Assembly (NCBI RefSeq): GCF_009727055.1
Contig: NC_052349.1
Span: forward strand, 40,504,840 to 40,568,839
Length of the DNA stretch: 64,000 bases
From: Benincasa hispida
Taxonomy: Eukaryota; Streptophyta; Magnoliopsida; Cucurbitales; Cucurbitaceae
Reading direction: 5' to 3'
The notes beneath the pieces were generated by a model. The model was not told the DNA's origin and did no database searches. It saw only the letters and a program-made list of their open reading frames with translations. Every line of letters begins with the position of its first letter. Within the stretch, counting starts at the first letter, position 1. Shown one piece after another: positions 46,008 through 56,351 of the stretch. Both the position numbers and the translations under genes were made by a program.

Positions 46008-47440
46008 TAGGTAACTTGACCTTAATCCTGAGCTAATTATGAACTCCTGTTTATTCGGGATTGCCCTTAGATTTGCATAGGTGAGGGTTGGTTCAACAGC
46101 GCCGACCCAATATGACTGCCATTTCAGGGGTAAGACTGGATAGATAGCTGAGAACATAGGGTGCAAGAGGGAATTCACTCATAAGACTGGATAGATAGCT
46201 GGGAACATAGGGTGCAAGAGGGAATTCACTCCTACTCGCTTTAGGGATAGTAGAGAGGTTGTTCCCTTAAGTACTGATTCTGGGGCTTGAACAAGGGATC
46301 CCGCTCTCTCATTTTGCATGAGAGGACTCGATTTTGTGATTGGATCACAAAAAATTCTTCATTAGGGGATCAGTGGGGACTTAAGGAGCAAGAGATAATT
46401 TCGGGGGTAAAACATAGATTTGACCCAGCCGTTATTGCGAACAACCATTGAAGGGTTAACTTACTAATCATGGTTATATCGAGTGGATATAATATATCTA
46501 CAGTGAGGGGAGTTCAACTATGGGCTTTAGTGGAGTGACCCATTAGTTCACGAATGGGGGTTAGATCGGTCTAATGAGTTTAGCCGTTTAATCTCGGATC
46601 GTTAGAGCCCATGATCTGTAGGTCCATGAGGTCCCCTTACAAGCTCGATAATGGATTAGCTCTAGAGTAACGTGATAAGTTAATTTGAAACATTCAAATT
46701 AGAATAAAATGGAATTGGAGAAAAAATATTTAAATATGATTTAAATATATGAAGATGAATTTGTGTAAAAATTAATTTAATATTAGACATTAAATTAATT
46801 AGAATTGTTTAAATAATTATTTATTAATTTTATTAGAAAATTAATTTTTTGAAATTAATTTGTAAAATTAATAAATCTTGATTTTATAAATAAGATATTA
46901 TTTTAAAATCAATTTTAGATTTTTGGAAAATAGAAAAATTACACAAACTTGAAAAAATGGGTTTTTCATCTTCAACTAGCTTACTTGGAACCCACTTTCT
47001 CCTTTGCTTTACTCCAAGCATGAGCTGCATCCCATGCAACACATCTCTTAGCATGATAGTCTGCAATATATTGAAGAGATTTGAGTGAAGAAAGAAATGA
47101 GAACTGATTGAATTTTTGCTGAAAAATTCAGATGAAGAAGGTGTTCTTCAATGGGTTCTGTTCAATGAGTTTTCTTCACATTCCCTTTGATTCAAACTTA
47201 TTTTGAGTCCCACAACTCAATCTAGAGCACCAAGAGGATAGTAGGGAAGATCTTATAGTTGTCTACATAGGGATTCAGATGATTTTGCAGTTGGAAATGA
47301 AGATTTCGTTGGTCCGACCAAGGTATGTTCATGAAACCCTTTATACTCTGTTTTAGCAGGTTTCTTTTGAACCAAAATCAATGAATTAGAATGCTTATGG
47401 ATCCTGATTTCTTCCGTTGCGTGCTAGTGTAGATCCAACA
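46008..47440 (+). mobile_element. 5' LTR (5'-truncated) of the gag-only copia element
   Basis: Matches 51908-53308 of the downstream LTR in order and ends GATCCAACA just before a primer-binding site. Its own first 430 bp or so are missing and replaced by the inverted fragment at 45162-46007. The junction lies at the self-complementary ACCTAGGT. Confidence 0.75.
46131..46232. repeat. 51-bp tandem duplication in the LTR
   Basis: TAAGACTGGATAGATAGCTG through GAATTCACTC occurs twice in tandem (start 46131 and 46182). The 51474 LTR has a single copy at about 52037. Confidence 0.9.
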
Positions 47441-47442
47441 AT

Positions 47443-47455
47443 TGGTATCAGAGCA
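47443..47455 (+). promoter_or_regulatory. Primer-binding site (tRNA-iMet)
   Basis: TGGTATCAGAGCA two bases after the LTR end, complementary to initiator methionine tRNA. Confidence 0.9.
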
Positions 47456-47739
47456 TCTTATAAGCATTCAGTTCGGATTAATTCTGGTTTGGTGGGTTTT
47501 TTGTATGAAAATATGAAATTGCTGAAATGATATGGTTTTCTGAGTTCTAGCCTTTAATTTCTCTTTGATTCTCCGTTTAAATTTTTAATTGGTTCTTGTT
47601 TGATGAGCTTTAATGTCTTTCCAAGAGTCTGTAATTTATTTGGAGTCATTAGAGTTGAAATTAAGCTGTAATTTGAAGAAACAAGTGAAGGGGCCGAGTT
47701 GCAGATTCCAGACGATTAGCCTCTGTTCATATCGTCATT

Positions 47740-48310
47740 GAGCTTCAGTAGCTAAACGATCGTTTAGCTTCATACGTTAGACGATTTGAAGGAAAAGCTA
47801 AACGATCGTCTAGCTTTGGGTGTTAATCGTTTAGGTGTTGTGCACTAGGCGATTGTGTACCTCTCTAGAGTTAAGCGATGCATTGTTTTTGCTATGCGAT
47901 GGCACGGCACTACACGATCGTGTAGCTTCGGGTGGGAGCTAAGTGATGAGGCGAAGAGCTATGCGATGGCGCTGAGCGATCGCTTAGACGATCGTTTACC
48001 TTTGATCCGGAGCTAAGCGATGGCGCTGAGCGATCACTTACACGATCGTTTACTTAAAAGTGGCAACTGAGCGATGCATCGATTGATGTGGCATAGTAGT
48101 GGACGATCTCTTACCTTGGGCGCGCGCTAAACGATCAAGACACGGTGCTAAACGATGGAGCTATGCGATAGTGTTTGACACTAAGCGATCATGTAGCATC
48201 CTTCGGCACTAGACGATGACACTATACGATAGAAGGAAAACACTATATGATCGTGTAGCTTTGGAAAACGATAGATGTTGGTTGTTAAACGATCAAACAA
48301 ATACTAAATG
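47740..48310 (+). repeat. Array of CGATCG-centred palindromes in the retroelement leader
   Basis: About 570 bp in which variants of CTAAACGATCGTTTAG recur every 15-45 bp. They include a perfect 18-bp palindrome GCTAAACGATCGTTTAGC (47751-47768), AACGATCGTCTAGC, CACGATCGTGTAG, GAGCGATCGCTTAG and many half-sites (CTAAGCGATGG, GCTATGCGATGG). Six or more CGATCG cores are seen. It lies in the untranslated leader between the primer-binding site and gag. Function is unknown. Confidence 0.9.
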
Positions 48311-50036
48311 ATCAAGCCAATTGCATGAGGATGGTCGTCAATGCTAAAGATCTGACTTAGCGAGATTTTGGGCGAGAGCAAGAGAAGCCGATTCGACCGG
48401 TTCTCTTGAGGTTTGGTCTGGTTCAGCTTCAAATGGTTTGTGGTTGGTCCGGTTCAGATGGTTCGGGTTCGGTTCAAGCAATTTTGGAGCGGTTCGAGCG
48501 GTGTTGAAGCTGTTTTTATAATAGTTAGGCTTTTGCTTGCTTGTTTTTGCTAAAACTAAAACCATATCATTACGTGTTTAATTATTATGCATTTGATGTA
48601 TGTTATAATTAAATAAATTTTGTATGTGCTTATAGTATGCCATTTAGATTTAAAATCCCACCATAGGAAGTATGCAACATGCATTAAAAGTATGTTATAA
48701 TTTGTTATAATATATAGTATGCACATTAGGGTTTCTTGTATTTAATATATGTTAGATATTGAATGCTTGTATGTTGTGTATGTTTAGCATGTCTAAAGTT
48801 TTATAAGCTGTTATAAAATTGGGTTAGACATTTAAAATCCATAACAAAGAATATCTGCATGCTCACGTAAGTTAACCACTTGTTTTAATTAGTTAAAATA
48901 GGTCGTTAAACTTGTAAAACTAGGGTTATAAACTCAACCGGTATATAATCCTGTCGAAGGTTGGGGTATTTAAGTTGACGGTCTACGGAACACCTCCTAC
49001 CTATGGATTATGGCCGAATAATTTAGCGTTGGTAACCAGTTTTATGAGTATCCGTGAGCAATGTGAGGTAATAAAAGGGTTTATCACCTAGACATCATAG
49101 GTTTAAGTCCATTTATAAAAGTTATACATGGATAAACCACATAGACTTGTGGTTATTTTTATTTAGCCAGAAAAGAACCTAAGTATGTAGTTGCCCAAAC
49201 ATTAGAACACTTCAGTGGTAGTGAATAACTTCTATATGATAGAGTTATTAGAAAACTTCAGCAGGAGATTAATAACACATACGGTATGTTATTCTTAGCT
49301 CTCGCGTCCCTAAGAGTTCACAGTCTGGATTTAAGCAGTACTTTGTGTCACCCTGGGAGTGACCTCCCTTCGGAGAGTATTTTTTAGCTTAAATTTAGAT
49401 GCGGGTGAATAAGGGGAAGTTGTTCGATCAGAGATCAAGTGTATGATTTCAACTGCCATGTCTCCATATTGTTCACACTGTGAGATTCATATGACGCTTC
49501 GTGTCACCCTGTGAGTGACCTCCCTTCGGAGAGCGGATGTATGCATCAATACCAAGGTGAACGAAGGAAGTAGTTCATAGTAAGTGAGTGAAGGAAATGT
49601 GTCAACATATCCCGCGGTCTCTTCCATTAGTTTGGACCGTGAGATTCCTATGTTGCGCTTGTTGGTTAGCTTTAAGCGGCCCTTTGCTAGTTGTTTAACG
49701 AAAGCTATCCCCTCGGAGGGTTGTAACATAGGATTCGGAACAACCCAGGCTTCAGTAACATGAATAGGGTTTTATAGTTCCATCTTGGGTATTGTTTTCT
49801 ATTTTCAGAGCGATACTCATTCGTTCTATAAGGTCCAAAAATGGCGAGTCTACATTTACAGAATTATTAAGTGTTAATAATGTCTGACCAAAAGCGGTAC
49901 CTAAATGACTATCGGAATATGAGTTATTCTGGAGGTAGTATTTAGTCAAGAATGTCTTGATGTAGTATCGTTGCAAAAGAATAATCTTGGTAAATTATTA
50001 AAATTGCATAAACTTGATTGGATATTTAATTTCAGA
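48311..50036 (+). mobile_element. Untranslated leader of the gag-only copia element
   Basis: Non-coding region between the palindrome array and gag. It begins with a GGTTCGG-rich part (48360-48510). Later it has two related units about 156 bp apart, each with GTGTCACCCTG-GAGTGACCTCCCTTCGGAGAG (49345 and 49501), whose GGGAG/CTCCC could pair in the first copy. Related GTTCAC-C-GTGAGATT phrases also occur at 63.2-63.4 kb, so the leaders of two families share this module. Confidence 0.6.
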
Positions 50037-50910
50037 ATGACAAGTTTATTAATACAAGTGTTGGCGTCAGATAAATTTATTGGGGATAATTATGTGAATT
50101 AGATATCAAATTTGAACACGATACTTATGATAGACAATTTGCGGTTTGTCTTAACTGAGGACTGTCCTCCCATTCCTAGCTTAACACAAACCGAAATGTT
50201 CGGGATGTATATGATAGATGGATCAAGGCTAATGATATAGCCTGTGCTTATATCCTTGCCAGCTTATCTGATGTGTTGACAAAAGAAGCATGAAGATATG
50301 AGTACTGCCAAAGAGATTATGGAATCTCTGTGAGGGATGCCATTAAGCATGTTTACAACAGCCGCATCAAAGTGGGAACCTATGTTTATGAACATGTCCT
50401 AGACATGCTGGTCCACTTTCATATGGCAGAAGTAAACGGTGCTGTCATGAATGAGAGAAGTCAAGTTGGTTTTATTCTAGAATCTCTTCTGAAGAGTTTT
50501 CTGTAATTTTAAATGCATTTATGAATAAAATTTGACTACTTTACTTGATAAGCTACAGGCTTACCAGACAATGTTGAGAACAAAGGGTCTGGTGCCAGAA
50601 GTAAATGTAACTACTGTGGAGAAATGAGGAATGTCCTCTAAGCTTGGAGTTGCTTCCTCTTCAAAGAATAAGAGTATTCTTGTGAAGAAAGGCAAAGGGA
50701 AAGGGAAGAAAAAGCCTACTAGATTGGAAGGCAAGGATAGCGCTGCAAAGGGAAATGTTTCCACTGCAACGAAGAAGAGCACTAGAGGAGACACTGCCCT
50801 CAATATCTTATCAAGAAGAGAGCAGAGAAAAGGTAACAAGGGTAACTTGACCCTGGGACCATTTGCTCAGCTCATCCAGCGGGAGAAGTTGCTACTTGTT
50901 TTTAATTGTT
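50037..50910 (+). pseudogene. Copia gag pseudogene with broken zinc knuckle
   Basis: An ATG at 50037 opens a gag-like N-terminus (ASDKFIGDNYVN) whose expected Trp codon is TAG. Further stops and frameshifts follow. Near 50743-50790, in the frame one base off the long ORF, CFHCNEEEH and RRHC form a CX2CX4HX4C zinc knuckle interrupted by one stop. The Lys/Gly-rich stretch before it (KKGKGKGKKK) is normal for the capsid-nucleocapsid linker. Gag packages element RNA. This copy is dead. No protease, integrase or reverse transcriptase follows. Confidence 0.7.
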
Positions 50911-51462
50911 AAAACTTTTATAGAACAAATTGTATATATTTTTGGGATAAATAAAATGTTCATTTTAAAAAATTATGTTTGTTCTAGAAACCTCTATTGA
51001 GAATCAAATTGTTAAATGCCATTTATAGATATTCGGATATCTAAATGGGTAGATCAAAGTATAGAAAGTTTAAAGATTTCTAGATCTGACTGTTAACAAA
51101 GAGTTGTCGGGACAGGTCAGATGCATCTTGCTCAAAGAGTTGAGAGTACCTCAATGTATTGGGAGGAAAGTATGCTTCCTGGCCATTATGGAGATTAAGA
51201 TGCAATCCCCTTATAGTTTTATCTAAAGCCTATTGTATACCTAAAATGTTTACAATAATTCTCTCGGCTAAAGTGTTTGAGAATTACCTAGTAGAACTAG
51301 GAATACCAGATAACCTAGGGTAAGTGGAAAAAATATCGGGTATAAAGATATCGAATGGTAAAAGATGGGTATGGGATGCCCTAGTTTGTTGTATTTCTCT
51401 ATAAAACTCATAAACTCACTCTTATATATCGGATGTATAAGTTACCACTGGAGTTTTAGTCC
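50911..51462 (+). other. Internal remnant downstream of gag
   Basis: About 550 bp between gag and the polypurine tract. No pol domain was recognised. The text around 51010-51330 may be fragments of former coding region. Pol appears to have been deleted here. Confidence 0.45.
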
Positions 51463-51473
51463 AAGTGGGAGTT
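51463..51473 (+). promoter_or_regulatory. Polypurine tract of the gag-only element
   Basis: AAGTGGGAGTT directly before the 3' LTR start TGTTGGG, the expected plus-strand primer position. Confidence 0.75.
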
Positions 51474-53308
51474 TGTTGGGTTTTATGTCCTAAAACTCAT
51501 GGTATGTAAATAATGGAGCTTATTCTGAAAATTCAGTAAAGATGTTATTGAATAGATCTATTACTTGAATAGAAATCCAATAAACCTAAAAGACTATTGG
51601 ATGAGTACTTGAACTTTATGTGGAGACATAGAGGTGGATCAGGTTTGAATAAATAGTCAAAATGATCTATAGTACATGGATAAGATTGGGTACCTTATTC
51701 TGGTAACACTATTGGATACGATCTTCTCTGTAGTTGTTACAAGGAGTTGTAAAGCGCCATAAACGAAGTGATCCTAATTCGTTCATGTTTGGACATGAGG
51801 AGTGGGGGTGTCCTTATGCAAAAGAGTTTGTACAAGGTCGGACCATAAAATGAGTCACTCTTACTTTATAACGCTGTTTACTGTTTAAGACTGACTATTT
51901 CAAACTGATGACCTAGGTATCTTGATCTTAATCCTAAGCTAACTATGAACTCCTGTTTATTCGGGATTGCCCTTAGATTTGCATAGGTGAGGGTTGGTTT
52001 AACAGCATCGGCTCAATATGACTGTCATTTCAGGGGTAAGACTGGATAGATAGCTGGGAACATAGAGTGCAAGAGGGAATTCACTCTTACTTGCTTTAGG
52101 GATAGTAGAGAGGTTGTTCCCTTAAGTGCTGATTCTGGAGCTTGAACAAGGGATCCCACCCTCTCATTTGGCATGAGGGGGACTCGGTTTTGTGATTGGA
52201 TCACAAAACAATTGTTCATTAAGGGATCAGTGGGGACTTAAGGAATAAGAGGTAATTTCAGGGGTAAAACAGAAATTTGACCCAACTGTTATTGTGAACA
52301 ACCTGTGAAGGGTTAACTTACTAATCATGGTTATATCGAGTGGATATAATATATCTACAATGAGAGGAGTTCAACTATGGGCTTTAGTGGAGTGACCCAT
52401 TAGTTAACGAATGGAGGTTAGATCGGTCTAATGAGTTTAGCAGATTAATCTCGGATTGTTGGAGCCCATGATCTGTAAGTCCATGAGGTCCTTCTACTAG
52501 CTCGGAAATGGATTAGCTCTAGAGTAGCGTGATAAGTTAATTTGAAACGTTCAAATTAGAATCAAACGAAGTTGGAGAAAATATATTTAAATATGATTTA
52601 AATTTATGAAGATGAATTTGTGTAAAAATTAATTTAATATTAGATATTAAATTAATTAGAATTATTTAAATTGTTTAAATAATTATTTATTACTTTTGTT
52701 TGAAAATTAATTTTTTGAAATTAATTTGTAAGATTAATAAATTTTGATTTTAGAAATAAAATATTATTTTAAAATCAATTGTGGATGTTTGGAAAATGGA
52801 AAAATTACACAAACTTGAAAAAATGGGGTTTTCATCTTCAACTAGCTTACTTGGAACCCACCTTCTCCTTTGGTTTACTCCAAGCATGAGCTGCATCCCA
52901 TGCAACACATCTCTTTGCATGATAATCTGCAACATATTGAAGAAATTGGAGTGAAGAAAGGAATGAGAATCAACTGAATTTTTGCTGAAAAATTCGGATG
53001 AAGAAGGTGTTCTTCAATGGGTTCTATTCAGTGAGTTTTTTTTTCCATATTCCCTTTGATTCCAGCCTATTTGAGTCCTACAACTCAATTTAGAGCACCA
53101 AGAGGATAGTAGGTAAGATTTTGTGGTGGTCTACACAAGGATTCAGAGGATTTTGTAGCTGAAAATGGAGATTTCGTTGGTTCGGCCAAGGTATGTTCAT
53201 GAAACCCTTTATATTCTGTTTTAGCATGTTTCTTTTCAACCAAAATTAATGAATTAGAATGCTTATGGATTCTGATTTCTTCCACTGCGTGCTAGTATAA
53301 ATCCAAAA
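51474..53308 (+). mobile_element. 3' LTR of the gag-only copia element
   Basis: Starts TGTTGGGTTTTATGTCC and ends TATAAATCCAAAA, matching the 5' LTR end (GATCCAACA). It is 1,835 bp, the most complete LTR of this family here. Adjacent sequence at 53309 belongs to a different LTR, and no target duplication with the other side could be found. Confidence 0.8.
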
Positions 53309-55212
53309 GCTATCGTGTGCACGCCAAGCCAATCGTCCACCAAATCTTGCTATCGCTCACCACTGAACGGTCTTCTACACGAACAAGCAGCAAGGAGGAC
53401 ACCACCACACAATAACCTCGGTATTCTCGGAGTGAGAATGCAGAAGGTGTGGACTCTGTTGGATTTGGTAGAGGGAAGGAGGAAACTACGATCATATTCA
53501 ACGACCAAGCAAGTGGGAGAGATTTGGAGTCTATCGTATAGACGAATGCTTGATCATTGAGAAATAAGTGCACAATCGTTTAGTAAATCGAGTCTGATCG
53601 TTTAGACGATCGTTTAGGTAATATCGCTCTCGTGCGCGATCACTTAGTAAAAGCTACATGATCGTCTAGGTCGATTACACGTGTACACGATCGTTTAGGA
53701 AAACTTGAGCTATCGTGTCGACTTTCGTTATTATATAATGGGCAGTGTACAACTTTTTGTGTAGCGATTAATCAATCTCTTTGCAAAATGAAACTATTTT
53801 CATTTTATCCTTCAGTTATGAAAACTGAATGCAACCTCCCACTTTCACGTACGGTGTTGGAGAAAAACCACCAATAATTATCTCATAATTATTTAATTAT
53901 AAATAAATATAATAACTTATCATATTATTTATAACTTATAGTTTTAATATCACATCACATGCAACATTTAAACCATAGTCCTTTTCTCCTCTACTAGATA
54001 TAAATCATATTAAATCTTTTTCCTCCAATTAATGTATCTCATACATCATGTCAACTTTATCATATATAATCGACCAGTTTAATCATATCATATATAATCA
54101 AAATCCCTTTTGTCAATTTGAACACTTCAAACTGACCAAAAAACTGATTCTAACTTTGAATCCATTGAGCTACCAAGGGGACCTTAGGACATGTGGCTTG
54201 AAGCTTCAATGGTACGTGAATAGCTGATTAAACTCTTTAGCCACGAGATCCACCATCCGTTAACTACCAGACACTCCATTAAAGATAGACAACTGCACTC
54301 TTCTCACCACATATATATTTCTGTGTCCATCGAATATAACCAATCAACAGTACGATAACCCTTCACAGACGCTCGTAAATACAGCTGGGCCAATTAACCG
54401 TTTTGCCCCTGTAGTTACATCTAACTCTTTAAGTACCACTGATCCCTCTAATGAACAATACAACATAGTTCTACTATGTCTGAACATCTCTCGGGCCATG
54501 AGAAGGTGTGTGGCACTTTATCGTTCAAGTCCTAGAATAAACCTTTAAGGGAGCAATCTATCTACTTACCCCTACTTCGGGGTAAGGAGTGAATTCCAAG
54601 CTCCCAAATCAGATAAATCTCTAAAGTGGTACGTTTGAGTTGGCAATCTGGCCACTCGCACCCATGCAAATCAAAAGACCGCCCTTAAAGGTAGGAGTTC
54701 CCAACTCACTTAAGATTGAGGTCATGTTACCTATGGTCATCCTAGTGAAGTGAAATCTTTGTCATGAACGACATTATATAACAAGACTATACACTTCGTG
54801 GTCTGATCTTATACAAACTCCTTTGTATAGGACGCTTCGGCTCGCATATCTCCACATGAATAATCAGGATCAGACCATTTGTAGCAAGTCACAACACTTG
54901 TAACTCTTCTACAAAGCGAGCCATATCCGTAGTGTCACCAGGATAAGGTTTCCCTCTTATATCCATATACTACAGACCATTTTAGTTATCACTTAAAGCA
55001 TGATCCACTTGTATGTCTCCACATACATGCTTAAGTTCCAATGACAGCCAAGGATCTTAGTTTATTGGTTTGTGGTAAAGAAAATAAAACATCCCATGTT
55101 TTATAGACAACAGTGAAGAAAATATCATATATTATTACATCACAAGCGTTTGTTCAATACAATGTTTACAAAGTACAGGACCCAACGAGAGTTTAGGGCA
55201 TCAACCCTAACA
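53309..55212 (-). mobile_element. Truncated LTR of the second copia-type family
   Basis: On the minus strand it begins TGTTAGGGTTGATGCCC at 55212 and follows the 59051-61258 LTR block by block, including TACGATAGACTCC / TACGATAGGTCTC and TCTCCCACTTGC. The last 300 bp or so of the LTR are missing at 53309, where it abuts the 3' LTR at 53308. CGATCG motifs occur at 53590-53700. Confidence 0.75.
53530..53720. repeat. CGATCG palindrome cluster inside the truncated LTR
   Basis: Contains TGATCGTTTAGACGATCGTT, CACGATCGTTTAGG and several half-sites, the same motif family as in the leaders at 47.7 and 61.6 kb. Confidence 0.85.
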
Positions 55213-56200
55213 CCTATAGATTATGAGCTCCAATGATTTGTAATTAATTGGTTAAACTCTTCAAACCGAATTAATCACTATTCGGTAACCATCAAGACAT
55301 TCCACTATAACTCGATAGTTTCACTCCTCTCACTGTAGATATATTTCTGCCCATTTTAACCATAATCGATAAGTCGATCTTTGTCATTCATATTTATAGC
55401 TCGATCAAAGATTACCGTTTTACCCCTGTAAATACATCTTTCTTCTTAAGCTCCCACTGACCCTCTATTGAACAATTGATTTATGGTACAACTTATAAAG
55501 CATAACCCTCTTAATCATGAGAAGGTGGGACCCCGTTGTTCAAGACTAGGCATCAGCGCTTAAGAGAACAACCTATCTGCTAATCCTAGATCGAGTAGGA
55601 GTGAACTCCATATTGCAAAGCTATGTCCCTAACTATCTATCTAGTCTTATTCCCAAAATGGGAGGATTATTGAGCATTGCTGTTGGACTACTCTCACCTA
55701 TGCAGATCAAAGGATAATCCCAAATAAACAAGAGTTCATAGTCAGCATAGGATTAAGATCGAGTTACCCTAGGCCATTCATTTTGAAATAGTCAATTTTA
55801 ACAGTAAACGGTTGTTATAAAGAAACTATTTCGAGGTCCAATCTTATGCAAACTCATTGCACAGGATACCTCCACTCACATGTCTCCACATGAATGATTT
55901 TTGGATCACATCATTTGTATTAGTATACAAAATGGGTTGCATCCAATAGTGTCACAAGGATGAGGTACCTAATCTCATCCATATACTTATAGACTATTTT
56001 GCCTATATACTAAAACTTGTTCCTCTTTTATATCGCCACATAAAGTTAAAGTATTCATATTATAACCATGGATTTGTTTATTAGATTTTCATAAAAGAAT
56101 GCAATATCAACACTTGAATAAAATACTCAATAATACTTTTGTTGATAAATAAAATATGTTAACAATATTTATGAACTGCGAGTTTAGGACATTCCCAACA
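55213..56200 (-). mobile_element. 3' LTR (partial) of the minus-strand copia element
   Basis: On the minus strand it starts TGTTGGGAATGTCC at 56200, directly after a purine-rich AAGTGGAAGAT (56201-56212). It continues for 988 bp with clear similarity to 43.5-44.56 kb, then is cut off at 55213 by the other LTR. Confidence 0.8.
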
Positions 56201-56351
56201 ATCTTCCACTTGGACTAATACTCCAGTGAGACAAACATATAAATATATAATATTTACAATGTTGAGAAATATAGAGAGAAAATATAATAAACTAGGTCAT
56301 CTAAAATACCCTTGACATTCTCCCATTTGCCCTAGATTATGATGCTCGTAG

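Noticed and set aside
47740..48310. CRISPR-like regularly spaced repeat array
   Set aside because: The repeats are degenerate, spacing is irregular, spacers are not unique inserts, and the context is a plant retrotransposon leader.
53310..53573. ORFs on both strands near the LTR junction
   Set aside because: The sequence is LTR DNA matched at 60.7-60.95 kb, where the frames are not conserved.
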